Counted from the stretch's first letter, positions 47,600-60,570 are shown. The stretch: DNA of 64,000 nt from Eunapius fragilis (GCA_963681505.1 OY811984.1:3255858-3319857); one strand, 5' to 3'. The notes: generated by a model not told the origin, from the letters alone. Program-made: numbers and translations.

Positions 47600-50310
47600 T
47601 GTCCTTCAGTCTGTATATGTTGAGCCAGGCTTGACAACTGAGTGATGACAATATCCTCATAATGGAACAGTGGCTGTGTTGGGGTACCCAGAGTACCACT
47701 GGAAGACGCTGGAACAAGACCAAGACTGGCCGGTGTATCCGGCTCCATAGATGGCTGCTCCCCTGAAAGTAACAGAACACAAAAATAAAAACAGTCATCA
47801 CTGGAAGGGTGTGTAGTGTACCTGCACTGATATCAGTAGTACTGTAGAGCTGATTCAACCTTTTGGCTCTCTCCGTGTCATTCAGAAGATTGCTAGGCGT
47901 GCATGATTTCCTGGAAATGAAAACATTATGGCAAGAACAAGGTGTGAACACCAAGGATCCCTTACCATTATCTCAATCTGAAGGTGCATACAGAGCACTT
48001 CTATCTCAAACTTCAAGTTTAACTGAAAAGTGAAAAGCTATAATGACAGTGCGGTCCTCGGAAGATTCATGTTACCTTCAAATCTGGAATGTCATGAAGT
48101 TCCCTCAACACAGACATAATGGCCATTGTCCAGGGATTTGGTGGTTTGAAAACCTTGTTTATAATAAGAAAATTATAACGTCAAGTGAGATCACAGCCAG
48201 AATGAGACATGGTACATTGATGCATACAAGTAAGAGACAAACATTAAAGCTGCACCAACCTTGCTATCAATACAGGACTCCAGGATCTTTGCAACAAATG
48301 GGACCACATACAATAAGTCCTGAAAAGTAAATATTTTAGTCATGCAGTTCTACTGGAAAAATCATATTTCTCACCTGCTGGCCTCTGTAATGGGCTTCCA
48401 AAATAAGGTCTTTAACGCCAAGATCCTAACAAACAGACAAAAATCATAAGTTTATTTTCAAGAGAGGTTTACCCCACTACTTACAACTTGTAATATTGGT
48501 TTGTTTTTTGCAAGTGTCTGAAGTCCAAGCCAATGGCCTAAGTTCTTCAGCAGAGCCCTGTCAGAAAAGTTATTTGTAGTTTTGTCTGCTTGGAGGATAA
48601 CCTACAGGTACCAATAAGTAATATCAATACTTCAATGTTACACAATCATTGACATACAGCAGTCCCAATTATGGTTAAGTTACCTTAATATTTCTGTATG
48701 TTTCAGTTATAACTCCTTTCATCAATCTGGCACTGTTCAGGGTATCAAGAAAGTTGATATACAGGTTGTGGAAGTTTGGTTCAATTGATGCTCGCTTGAC
48801 GACCAGGTACTTTGCTACCCAGTCATAGTAATCCTCTGACACTAAACTCTGAAATTCTGTTGTCTAAAAGCAAAAGATCAGTATTAGTACAAGGTTGGGC
48901 AGATATAGTTGTCACCTGGCACAACAACATACTGAAATACCAGAGCCTGATGTAGCTAACAATGCCCACCCACCCACCAGTACACAACTTGCATGATTCA
49001 AATTATGTATGGACAGCAACAAGAAAACTAGTTTGCAATGAACAACTAGTTGTACAATGTAGGGTCAGTTAGAGGGTTGTATCATGTGTGTAGTATTTTA
49101 ACCTCCATGTACAGCCTATGACGCTCACAGAGCTTATTACACAGCCTATCAATTTGGTATAATTAACCTGTAGTTCCAGTTACCTTGTCTTGTAAGGTGT
49201 TCACAGACAATTTATTGAATATGAAGTGAACTTTGTCTTGCAGTTCCTCTGGTGGACTATTCCTATCTGCTTCCTGATCTGCTGCCACCAAAAGAGTGTT
49301 GATGCTAGCAGTATTGATGGACGGTGGCTGAATGGAAACCACAACATCTGAAACTGCCAGATCCTGCGCAATGCAAGAACCTACTTCTGCTTTCCTAACC
49401 ACAGGACTGGCAGGTGAATCTCAAGGAGCTCCAGGTGCACCACTTGTACCTAGCGATAACCAAACAAATAAGCAAACAATTATGGGGGAACACAAACACT
49501 ACATCATGGGGGGAACACAACACTACGCCATAGGGGAACACAACACAAACGCTTACATCATGGGAGGAACACAAGGAACACAACACGAACACAACACTAC
49601 ATTACGGGGGGAACACAAAAACACTGCATCATGGGGGGAACACAACACTACATCATGGGGGGAACACAAACACTACATCATGGGAACACAACACGAACAC
49701 AACACTACATCATGGGGAAACACTAACACTACTGACCACTAAGACCCTGCAGGCCCATTGACTGAGATGGAGACAGATCCTCTCCTCTTACTGGTGATGG
49801 GAGAGGGCTGTTGCTACCTATGCTCCCAGGTGATGGGAAGCTTGGGGCACTAGTGTTGATGGTAGACAGTGGGGGCAACACAGACTGGGCAGGGAGGGAG
49901 CTGATAAGAGTGGCAGCAGTGCTGGGAAGATCCTGTCACAACATAAACATTGCCAGTCATCCAGACATCTCCACTCCAAAGCAGCGCTAACCTGACTCAA
50001 GCCAGAGAAGTATGCACCTGGAGTGAGACTACTGAGCGGTGGCTCTAACGACAGCTGTCCATAGATTACAAACTAAGTTGAGAAGGAGAGAGAAAAATAA
50101 ATAAATTGATAAAACTAAATAAAAATTGAAACAGTGAACAATGAACAAACCTGTTTCAGTACACTGGGGAACTGTTGGAAATGTGGTATGGCAGCAATGT
50201 TGATGCAGTATTGAGCAAACTCCTTCAGACGACTCTTGAACTTCTCAAGGGCAGCTATACCAAACAGATACATCTTCATGCCAGGTGCCTTCTTTGTTGC
50301 ATCCAACACA
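47600..50310 (-). CDS. CNOT1: CNOT1 exons: MIF4G domain and upstream helical region
   Basis: Exons at about 47600-47765, 47822-47910, 48075-48150, 48260-48320, 48376-48426, 48486-48600, 48684-48865 ([20 protein letters not shown]), 49183-49425 ([15 protein letters not shown]), 49745-49930 and further into about 50080, and 50155-50310 ([20 protein letters not shown]). The MIF4G part binds CNOT7/8 and DDX6 in known complexes. Ser/Pro-rich linker exons (49745-50080) are poorly conserved and their limits are approximate. The most upstream exon starts at or near 50310 with an AG (ctatatag), immediately beside the terminal repeat of the retroelement fossil. Confidence 0.75.
49480..49740. repeat. 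Minisatellite, ~25-bp GGGGGAACACAA unit
   Basis: About ten imperfect units of actacatcatggggggaacacaa lie in the CNOT1 intron between the MIF4G exon (49183-49425) and the linker exon near 49745. The plus-strand frame across it ([12 protein letters not shown]) is a repeat artefact. Confidence 0.9.
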
Positions 50311-50311
50311 T

Positions 50312-53300
50312 ATCTATATAGTTCGAGCACGTGACACCTGCACTTTGTACTTCCGTTACATCACCCCTCCATAAGTGTCTTGTGTCCTCACAAGACATCA
50401 ATGACGAATAATCTCGGTATCGTTCTGGCAGTCAATGGTTGCGACACGGGTACCTCCTGTTACTTTGTACTTCGACAGTGACTTCAGGGGCTGTGTCATT
50501 TACTTGATCTGTGGGTAGAGGTACAATGTTTGCCTCCAACAACTGTTCCACAGGACCCTGTGTCACAGGTTCATTTTCCACCAGGTCTCTTTCAATCTCC
50601 TCTCCTCCATGATTCACATCATCCTCACACTCAACCCATGTGTAGCCTGCATGATCTTGTGTGCCATTCTTCTCCTGAGACTTTGGTTCTTCTTCGGTCA
50701 AGTTGGTCTCAACTTCTTTTGGGCATCCATAGTAGGGTTTTAAGCGGTTACAATGCACAATCAGGCATTTCGTACTGCCAATCAATTGCACTCTGTAGTT
50801 AACAGTACTGATTTTATCGATGACTGTATAGGGACCTCGCAAGAAAGAAGACAACTTGCGACTCAAACCACTCTTAACAGCAGGAGTGTACAACCATACT
50901 ACCATACTATGTTGCCAATCTGAAATTGAGTTTCTTCACTTCTTGGTTTACTGTGGGCCTCTGCAGATTTTTTTTTATGTTGAGCTGATACAAGTCTCTG
51001 ACGTACCTCAGAAAATGCCGCTTTTACAGATTGTTGTAGTTTCCGCACGTAGTGAGGGAGCTGTGTGCAATGGTCTTGCTGTGTGCGACCCAAAATCACA
51101 TCCACTGGTAAGGTAGGTGAGCGACCAAACATTACAGAAAAAGGAGTAAACCCAGTAGAGTCATGAACTGCTGTTCGGTAAGCAAACAGGACAGTCTGCA
51201 GATGTTCATCCCAGTCCTTCAGGTGCTCTGCAACAACCTTAGAGAGCATCGCTTCTAAGGTTCAGTTGAAACGCTCCACCTGTCCGGTCCCTTGTGGATG
51301 GTAAGGGTAGTCTGTGCCCGTTTTATCCCCAGCCTTGAACAGAGGAACTGTATAACTGCACTCACAAAGTTAGCCCCTTGATCACTATGCAGATAATGTG
51401 GTACACCGTAACGACAAATAACTTCATCAACCAGTACCCTCGCTAGTGTGACACTGTCTGTGGACTTCAATGGGAATGCCTCAACCCATGTGGTAAACAG
51501 ATCTGTCACCACCAGGACATACCTGCATCCACTTGCTGCAGCTGGCAATGGACCCACAATGTCCCACGAGAGCTTCTCAAATGGATGATTGCTCTCAATA
51601 GTGCCAATGGGAGCATGCTGAGTTGGAACCAGGTTAGTTCTTTTTTGACACCGCTCACATTGTTGGACAATATTTCAGACATCCTATTCACATCCTTGAC
51701 AAAAGAAGCGTTCCTTAACCTTCTCCAAGGCCTTATGAATTCCTAAATGTCTTGATTTGTCGTAGAGTTCTTCCAGGACCATTTGTCTTAGAGCCACAGG
51801 AACCACTAGCTGTGTGCGTGAATCATCACTTCCTCCCTGTTGTCTCATTAGAAGTCCTTCCTTCAGAATGTATTCTCCTTGTTTACGGTTGCTCCCATTT
51901 GTCTGAAGCTTCTGCATAATTTCTGAAATGTAAACATCATTCACTTGTTCTTGTAGCAGCATGTCTGTGTTACTTAGACAGGTTATTTCATTTCCTACAA
52001 CAACCTGGTCCGCACTGTCATTGGGTCTTCGTGACATTGTATCAGCATTCCCATTGCACCTCCCTGGTCTGTACAACACCTTCATGTAGAATTGCTGAAG
52101 GTAGAGGAGCCACCTAGTGAGTCCTCCTGTATCTTTGAGCCCTTGCAGTGATGTCAGTGGGTTGTGATCGGTGAGCAATGTGACCGGCCATAGAGGTAGG
52201 GATAAAATTCCTTAACTGCTGCTACTACTGCCAATGCTTCTCTTTCGATTTTTGAATACCTTCTCTCTGCTTTATTCATTTGACGGCTCCAGTATGCTAT
52301 TACTTGCTCGCTACCATTGATTGTCTGGCTTAGGATTCCTCCTAAGGCGATTCCTGAAGCATCAGTTGCCAGTATAAATGGATAAGAGAAATTTGGTGGA
52401 GTTGTCAGTCTTTGTTTCAAAACTCTGAATGCATTGTCACATTCATCTGTCCACTGATAACCAGCTCCAGACTTCCGAGTAAGTTTGTGTAGGGGTTCCG
52501 TGATACCTGAGTAGTGCTCAATAAATCGACGGTAATAATTACTCAATCTAAGAAACTGCCTAAGCTCCTTGATATCATGTGGGGCAGGATATGATGTTAT
52601 GGCCTTTAAATTATCTGGGTCAGCTTGTACTCCCTTACTGGACACAATGTGGCCCAGATAACGAATCTTTTTCCGTGCAAAGTGGCACTTTTCAGGCTTA
52701 AGTGTAAGACCAGCCTTGTGTAGATGCTGGAAGACAGTTGTCAAACGTTCAAGATGCTGAGGAAATGTAACTATGTCGTCCAGGTACACTAAGCACTGTT
52801 CATAAGTAAGACCTGCCAGAACACACACCATGAGTCTCTCAAAGGTGGCTGTATAGCATTGGTTAAACCGAAAGGCATAACATTAGATTCAAAGTGGCCC
52901 TCTCGTGTAGAAAAGGCAGTTTTTTTCTTTTTAACCTGCCAATACCCTAATGCAAGATCCAGTGTGGTGAAAAACTGGGATCCAGAGAGTGATTCCAAAG
53001 TCTCGTTGATCCTTGGTAATGGGTAAGCATCCTTGTGAGTAATGGCATTGAGTTTCCGATAATCAACACAGAATCTCCATGTGCCATCTTTCTTCTTCAC
53101 CATTAACACTGGAGAGGACCATGGACTGGAACTTTCTTTGATAACGCCTTGTTTCAGCATTTTCTGGACTTCTGCTCGCACAGTGTCTTGTAGAGCAAAA
53201 GGAATGCGTCGTAACGGTTGCCGAACAGGGGGGCCTTCCACTCTGATGGAGTGCTTGATAGTAGATGTCCGACCTAAGGATTGCCCAGGCGACACAAATA

Positions 53301-55060
53301 TATCTCGAAACTCTGAAATCAAAGCCTCTAACTCTCGTCTTTGTGAATCATTGAGCTCTGTACCATTGAGATCTATGTCGGGCATAGTAGCATTCATCAT
53401 ATCCCGATCCTTCTGGCTGATGGGATGTACAGGTATGTTTGGGCTGAAACTAGCTATTGTGGTTCCAGAATACAGTGTTATGGGAGCTTGACCAATATTA
53501 ACTACCACCACCATCAGTTGGTTGTCATGGCTCACGGTGTTCAGGCTCCGTGACACAAGTAGTTTTCCCTGACCTTTGTAGGTAGGCTCCAATAAACCCT
53601 CCTGGCCAACCAACATGCTAGGGTATGCCAAGGTTCCCCCCGATAAGCATTTTAGATCTAGCAGGAATCTCCACAATTTCAGAAATGGTCACATTCGACA
53701 CAATAGTTGGTGCGTTACGGTTGGATTCAAGGGGCAGAGGGTTTGAAACTGGTGACAATGACAGTGCATTTTTAACACAGTCAATTGCAGCTCCATAACG
53801 ATGCAATAAATCCATACCCAATAGACAATGGACGGTGAGATGCCGTACTACTACAAATTCATGTGACCAGTGCACAAAATTGTCCAAGCGTGATTGGAAT
53901 CTCCAAACGACCCAGGACATCTAAAGCACTGCCATTTGCACCCACTGTATGAGTGCTTCTCTAATAATTCGTGTACGGATGCTGGCGGGAAGAATATCAT
54001 TAGTGACCACAGACACAGCTGCACCTGAGTCTACTAAGAAATCTATAGGATCATTACCCAACATCCCATGCACTTGTAGCGTAGCATAGTTCACACCACA
54101 CACCTTATTCGTGGTCGCAGATTTATCAGGTAGTTGTTCACCATGACATGGACCGCCAGTGTCACATTCTGAGTACCTGTTTAATGGCAGTTCCGTCGTA
54201 TATGACCTTCCTTGCCACACCTGTAGCACCTTCGACGAGGCCGTTTATCAGATTGCTGAGGTTCCTCCTGTCTGGAAAAACGAGACTCCACCAGGTGATA
54301 GAGAACCTGCTCCAACAGCTTGTGCTCACCATGGTCAGCATGCCCTCCTGTCGCCCCAACTGCGTGCACCATAGTCTGAGATTCATCTGCAAATGACAGA
54401 GCACACTCGATGGAAATGGCTGCCTCAATAGCCTCCGCTATGTCCTCTGGTGAACCCCGCAACAGAATCTGCCTGGTGATTTGTGGTGGCAGACCTACCA
54501 GAAAGTGTTGTAATAGTACTGTTGAGGTGGTTATCTTCTCGTCAAGATAAGCTTAATTCTTGAAATAGTTTTTTTAACCCCCTTTCGAAATCTGCAACCT
54601 TTTCCTGCACCCCTTGCTTCTGTTCGGAGAAAGCTTTAGATAAGGACAGCTGGTCACGGGTAAGACTAGCGCTCTCCTTTAGTGCCCTCTTGAGCGTATC
54701 CAGGTCGACCTTTTTCTCGTCTAATAGCGATACGTAATTTACCTCGGAGGAGTGCAGGTAACATCAGTAGGGCTTTTGCATCATCCTATTTGTTGGCCGC
54801 CGCTACTAGCTTGAACTTTATCCACGAGCGTTCAAACTCTGCCTCGCCATCCTCACCAATTTCGGGAAGTGGAAGAACTGGCGTTGTCATTGTAGAACCG
54901 CTGCCACCAATGGAACACTAATAAGATAACAAGACGGAGGTACAGACAACCAGAGAGAAAGAAAGACTGACTAAAACATTCAATGCACCAGTATCTACAT
55001 AGTTCAAGCACGTGACACCTGCACTTTGTACAACGAAACATGGTAACACACAAATTATCA
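50312..55060 (-). mobile_element. Ty3/gypsy-like LTR retroelement fossil within CNOT1
   Basis: Minus-strand element, about 4.7 kb, broken, with on the order of ten breaks. Parts in order: leader with a primer-binding-like TGGTGGCAGCGG (54898-54909); gag zinc knuckle of CCHC type (about 54180-54240, CYRCGKEGHIRRNC); aspartic protease (about 54000-54070, DFLVDSGAAVSVV); reverse transcriptase (about 52790-53430, including VDYRKLNAIT, LDLALGYWQV and YLDDI); RNase H (about 52160-52450, LATDASGIALGGIL); integrase with its zinc-binding and core parts (about 51200-51760, HSDQGANFVSAV); and the C-terminal integrase region (about 50430-50900). The pol order RT-RNase H-integrase is that of Ty3/gypsy. 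Ends share about 40 bp (cacgtgacacctgcactttg at about 50328 and 55007) differing at only a few positions; the terminal repeats look incomplete. The shared ends suggest a modest age, but too little is left to date it. Confidence 0.85.
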
Positions 55061-55153
55061 CGCAACAGTGACAAAGTGATCTCACATGACTAAGCCATGT
55101 TCAATGATGCCACCCACTCATCACAGATTTGGCTATTTTGAAATAGTTGGCTC

Positions 55154-55202
<49 letters not shown>

Positions 55203-55232
55203 ACACGCAAGCGCGCACGCACACACACACAC

Positions 55233-55284
<52 letters not shown>

Positions 55285-55312
55285 CACACACACACTCGTG
55301 CACCGAGCTTAC
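55061..55312. repeat. Long AC tract between fossil and CNOT1 exon
   Basis: About 140 bp of AC repeats with AG/CG interruptions (55157-55294) fill the space between the retroelement fossil and the 55313 exon. No exon is present in these 250 bp. Confidence 0.9.
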
Positions 55313-57708
55313 CTAGTTGTCCTTAATCTTGTCAGTGATCCACTTGTCAAGCTTAAGGAACTCCCTCTTTGCTGCCAGGTCCAGGACAAAGGGGAAGAGG
55401 TTGGCATTAAGTGTCGAGGCAAGGACCTGTGTTTTATGTCACCAAAGATAAGATTGAGTTGTGACCAACAGAATACTCCACACATAGTACTGTCCTGGTA
55501 TGAAGCATGCATAACAATATATGTAGGTATTCTGACTATAAGTGTTCTGACCTTTGGATCCTGAGCAACATCCAATATTCTTGGAAGTCTGCTTTGATCA
55601 GGGACATCTCCTTGCGTGTACCAGTCTGCCATAGCTTGCAGCACCATGTTTGGACTATGTGGGCACATTTTCTGTTGAGGAACAGATTGTGTGTAATACA
55701 CAAATATGTACTTTAGCAGCTGACGGATACATATGGGCACATTGTTGTACACTGAAACTGAAGTTGAACATTTTGCTTTTTACACTGTAACAAAATGTTC
55801 TCATGTAATCATCATCTCTGGTGTGGGGGGAGGGTTCATACGACTAAGTGAGTCATTAATGCAATAGTCCATGAATGCTGTCTTAGCTGCTGCATATACA
55901 TACCATCCAAATGGTGTATCTCTAGTTCATTGTGTACTCTAATCCCACAGTAAATTTGGCCAATTTGACATGTTAATTTATTCAAGAGTGGTGAGAAACA
56001 AATCTTCCCCAATCCAATACACAGAGCCACATGTTAACACCCAATTACAGCACATAATATGCACATCTAGGGCAAGCTACCTGGGATATCCAAGCAAACT
56101 GGATAACAGAAGACGTTGCAGTGTGATTGGCAAGGAACAGAGGTATCAACTGACTGAAGAGATCTTGGCGAACGGAGTGATACTTACACTGCATAACAAC
56201 ACAGAAGAGCAGTTAAATTTCATGTAGAGACTTTGAAGTTGTTTGACTGTGGTTAACAATCCCCGCATTGCAGTGGAACACAACCCTTCACAAATTATCA
56301 ACATGCTAGTAGGTACATGTACATAGGAAAGATCTCTCTTCCTCCCCTGTTTATCTTACTACATGTAAAGGGTCCACATAAAACCACATGTAAGAGAACC
56401 TCTTATGGCTGAGACATCCCCCAAATACGTGAAGCCAACATCAATGGGTTTTGGTACTGACCTCAAATTGGACTAGTCCCAGACACAGCACCTCAGGACA
56501 CTGCTTAATGGGTAAACTGAACATCTCCATCACTTCCGTATAAAAAGCCTTCCTCTGCCGCACGAAGAAGGATCTCTATCAAGCTCAGCGAACGCCTGAA
56601 TGATGATACAGTTTTGCTCAGTCCTAACGTACTTAAAAGTACACACAACAATAAAACTACAGTGTACATGAATCAAGTTTAACAGTCGGAACTTTCAAAA
56701 TGATACATGGCGTTACGCAAGATTTACTTGGGTTTTGAGCTACTCAAAAACATTGTGCAGGTGGCCTTTAATATATCAGTGATTACACTTTCAGATATCC
56801 ACTTAATCAGATGATCAATCACCCTGAATATTTTATTGCATAAACACCATACATGTACATCTTTTTTTTTGCAAGCACATTTGGCTACAGCAGTGAATAC
56901 TGACAGCCTGAAAAAAAAAAACTGTCTACAAAGCTCAGGCAACAGAGATAATACACTGCCTAGTCTCAACGTTATAAGTTTTTCTCCTACTCCAGATCTG
57001 ATAAGCAATGAATATACAACAATATACAAACTAATTATCAGCATAGGTACGTATCAATTTGCTAAATGCAATGTAGGCATAATTCCTGAAATCTTGCAGG
57101 ATTTCTGTAATCCCCTTGTTTTCTTCCTCCTTAAACAAATGTACACAACAATCCTACATCCACACCAATTTGAGAATGAGCTAATTGTAAATGGCTTTTC
57201 AACAAAGTAAAACCTTAACAACCTACCACGTTATTACCAGTTCCTTAACATATGAACAGTGTAAAGCATCAGGTCTTAATGCCCATACCACTACCATAGT
57301 GCATAAAAATAAATTTCTGAATAGCCTTTGATTAAGCCATTGTTGGATCAGAAACTGTCTCTTAAGCTTTCAATTGTTAGTGCATGCGTGTTGAAAGCAT
57401 TGGTTTAGTACATGTACTTCCAGTTGTCAAGCCTTTAAGCATTTCCCATCAGAGAGCTAGCATCAGTTCCAGTTACACGTAAACTGTTCCAATGAATTAC
57501 ACACATACATTTGTAGAAGAAAAACACCCCATACATATTATAGTACTTTCAAGGCCACAACTGTGCATAATAGTACAATTGCTTACCAGGTCTTGCTTTC
57601 CTCATTCTGTGCACATGTTTTGATCAGTTCTGTATCTATGACACTTCCTGGGTTAGACGCAATCGAGAACTCCTGACACCCTGCAAGTGCTTGTTTCATC
57701 CAAGACAG
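55313..57708 (-). CDS. CNOT1: Five upstream CNOT1 exons (N-terminal part)
   Basis: Exons: 57597-57708 (LSWMKQALAGCQEFSIASNP ... ESKTW), 56462-56595 (RSLSLIEILLRAAE, then VMEMFSLPIKQCPEVLC), 56081-56188 (LFSQLIPLFLANHTATSSVI), 55552-55671 (NMVLQAMADWYTQGD, LPRILDVAQDPK) and 55313-55426 (NLFPFVLDLAAKREFLKLDK, WITDKIKDN). These align in order with the vertebrate segment running from LSFIQHSL to LDKWLTDKI. Phases are consistent across all four introns. Two defects are visible: near 56552 an extra base separates the two halves of the second exon into different frames, and the 55313 exon reaches TAG in frame immediately before its GTAAGC donor. No exon continuing the protein follows before the retroelement fossil. 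Confidence 0.75.
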
Positions 57709-58860
57709 CTACAGGAAATGGTAAAGGAAGTGGTAGTAAAGTGTGAATTATTATTATTTTTCTAAATACTTCTGCTATTGCTATTACTAACAATGAGTGC
57801 ATGTAATGGTGTCAGTGAGAAGGCCTGCTGGCTGCACCAATGCGAGTGTTGTATTTGGCGGGATTGTAGCCACATCGCTCCACCATACCAGGGATAGGAA
57901 GGTGGAGCGGAAGTTCTTAGATGCGAGTGGCGTCCCAACTTTGAAGTGGAAGAGGGATGAGTGGAACACTGGCAGCATTATCTGTAGGCCTCCATTGCTA
58001 GAACTGGACACGCCAATCTGGTTTGCTTGATGAAGAAGTGCATGCCAGCTGAGTAGAGTGGAATGTAGATTTAAGTGAGCCTAAGGTGTTGAACACTCCA
58101 GATGGTCAGTCTCAGCATTGGGTTCCTGGTGCTGCTCTTCCCCAGTACAAAAATAGATACAGGAGTGTCCTCGAGTAATATGTCGCCTCATCTCCATAGA
58201 AACCGTCCCAACCAGACTTTTAACACAACTCTTGATATTGAACCCTAGAAAAGAAATACCAAGACTTTATGTAAAGGTTTTGCATCCGGCCCAAAGCACA
58301 CTCCACCCCCCTCCCATCATGCAAAGTTTATGGCATCAGGCACAAAAGGCCCCAGCCACATACATGTACATGTAAAGTTATACATGTACATGTAGTAGAA
58401 CTTGGTACAAGTAGCTCTATACAAGTGATGTGCTGTAGCCAGCTACACCTCTATATAATGAAATTATTTAGGCACAACTGTACAATGTACCTATGGGACA
58501 GCGTCCAGCAAAATCAGGCTTGTAAGGTCATACAGTACTATAAAAATTGTACGTTACATTTACAATATTACCTTTTATTTTCGTGCACTTGTTCCCACAC
58601 CATTTCTGTACCGGTACATACTGATTGTGTGTGCATGTGTGTATGTATGTGTACACGTGTGCATGTGTGTGCATGTGTGTGTATGTGTGTATGTGTGTGT
58701 GTGAGTGTGTGTTGAAAAGTGCAAAGCAATAGAAAACTTTCCAATGCTCTTGATACTTCAAAGGCAACATAGCTTTGGAAGGTGGCAGTGAATATTATTG
58801 CTAACCTTATCACATCAGATTATGGCAGGATTGGGCCACTGGAAAGTTTACATAGAGCTG
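57709..58860. other. Region 5' of the recognised CNOT1 exons
   Basis: This is where the remaining N-terminal CNOT1 exons would be expected. I could not match any. An open frame on both strands spans 57787-58030 (plus: KRDEWNTGSIICRPP; minus: GGLQIMLPVFHSSLFHFK), with protein-like composition and no recognised family. A second open segment on the minus strand near 58090-58240 (SLVGTVSMEMRRHITRG) follows a good acceptor, ttcttttctag, and may be an exon of unknown identity. A TG microsatellite occupies 58628-58710. Confidence 0.35.
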
Positions 58861-58864
58861 ACTT

Positions 58865-59925
58865 TTCTTCACAAGCACAGAAGCATAGCTACATGTACTT
58901 CACAAACACAGCACCATGGCTATACAACACCATCAAGCACATACATGTAGGATGATTTTAAAAGGTGGGGGGATTTAAATTAATGGCCGTTTCGGGAGGG
59001 GGGGGGGGAGGAGGGCAGAGTGACCTGACCTACAGTGATGTTAGGATGGTGTGTAGCACTTCCTTTATATGGTACTGAATAAAGGGGAGGGGGGGGGGGG
59101 GGGCAATGCCCCCACTCCGACAAAAATAAGTATGTGGCAATGGCCCCCATGCTTCCTACAACTGTACGCCACTGACCATAGCACCACTTCACAGCCACTG
59201 CACCATGACTATTTCACAAGCACTGCACCATAGCACTATGTCACAGGCACAGCACCGTATTAGAGGCTCTGCACAACAGCACTACACTACACAATAAGCA
59301 CCAAATCACTAATTCACAAGCATACATGTAGCACCATGCCACTAGCATATTGTGCAAACAAGGCAGCTAGACTTATAGTGCATTAGGCAATCATGCTTGT
59401 CCCTGGAAGGCCTTTTACTAAGTGAATCAATCCCCTGATGTCTGCGATGTATTATAATGTGGCTATGAGTTTAATAATATCAAAGGCGTATGTACTGTGT
59501 TGGCACATTGAGAGTCCATGCTGTGACATAGTGTTATGGTGCAGTGCCTGTAAAGTGGTGCTATGGTGCAGTGCCTGTGAAGTGGTGCTATGGTGCAGTG
59601 CCTGTGAAGTGGTGTTATGGTGCAGTGCCTGTGAAGTGGTGCTGCGGTCAGTGGCACAGGAAGCACAGGGGCCATTGCCCCCATCTTTTTTGCTGCCCCC
59701 CCCCCCCCTTCCCCCCATTAAGTACCATATGTATTAGGGGAGTGCCACATGCCATCCTAAAAATTCCGACATACAGGTCACTCTGCCTCCCCCCCCCCCC
59801 CCCCCCCCCCAAGACATAATTTTCACCCCCCACCTTTTAATACCTTCCTACATGTATGTGCTTCATAGTACTGTCCTTCTGAAGTATAGCCATGGTGCTG
59901 TGTTTGTGAATCCGTGTTTGGGAAG
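58865..59925. mobile_element. ~1.06-kb foldback element with ~400-bp arms
   Basis: The left arm (about 58865-59270: caaacacagcaccatggcta ... aggatgattttaaaaggtgg ... poly-G ... gcactgcaccatagcacta) is the reverse complement of the right arm (about 59525-59925: agtgttatggtgcagtgcct ... poly-C ... ccaccttttaataccttcct ... agccatggtgctgtgtttgt). The centre (59275-59520) is unique. The arms contain tandem gtggtgctatggtgcagtgcctgtgaa units and very long G/C runs. There is no coding capacity; it is a foldback or large MITE, class unknown. Confidence 0.75.
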
Positions 59926-60079
59926 AAAGCTACATGTACATGTACACTACTCAGCTGCTAGTCTTATGTAATCTTTCCAGTGCAGCCATAATCTGTAGTG
60001 ATAGGTTAACAATACTGCCACCATATGCAAGGCTTCCCAACCTATCTTGCAGATGTATCAAGGCACTGTAGCATTGGAA

Positions 60080-60340
60080 AGCTTTCCATACACACACATA
60101 CATGTACTCATGTACACACATGCACATACATCACACACACATGCACACGCATACACATATGATGCACACACACATACATGTACACACATACACATATACA
60201 AACACATGCACACGCATACACATATGATGCACACACATGCACACACACATACACACATACACATATACAAACACATGCACACACATACACACATACACCT
60301 ACATGCATACACACATGCACACACACATATGCTATGCACT
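60080..60340. repeat. Degenerate CA/CACAT repeat
   Basis: Roughly 260 bp of acacatacacatgcacac-type units, ending where ordinary sequence resumes near 60341. Frames across it are artefacts. Confidence 0.85.
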
Positions 60341-60431
60341 GGTACAGCCATACAGATGTATAACACACACAAGCAATCAAAGCAATCACTAATATACCAG
60401 AGTTGGTGGTCTTAAGTAAAGATGCCTTTGG

Positions 60432-60570
<139 letters not shown>

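Larger units (their letters stand above)
40591..57708 (-). pseudogene. CNOT1: CNOT1 (CCR4-NOT complex scaffold): locus with an apparent internal gap
   Basis: Minus-strand multi-exon gene. C-terminal landmarks match CNOT1 closely, for example [55 protein letters not shown] and [16 protein letters not shown]. By family it encodes the large scaffold of the CCR4-NOT deadenylase, organising CNOT7/8, CNOT6, CNOT2/3 and CNOT9 for mRNA decay. Exons from the stop (40591) to about 50310 are continuous and follow the protein from the middle helical region to the C-terminus. Five more exons (55313-57708) encode an N-terminal part. Between the two groups, roughly 350 residues expected from animal CNOT1 are not present; a retroelement fossil occupies the place. 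About the first 400 residues were also not recognised upstream of 57708. The upstream exons carry a frame slip and an in-frame stop. It may be a damaged copy, a split gene or an assembly join, hence the tentative pseudogene label; the downstream two thirds look intact. Confidence 0.7.

Noticed and set aside
57787-58030. Missing N-terminal CNOT1 exon
   Set aside because: The minus-strand peptide begins with a loose GLQIML resemblance but then diverges, and proper splice sites are lacking. Left as unknown.
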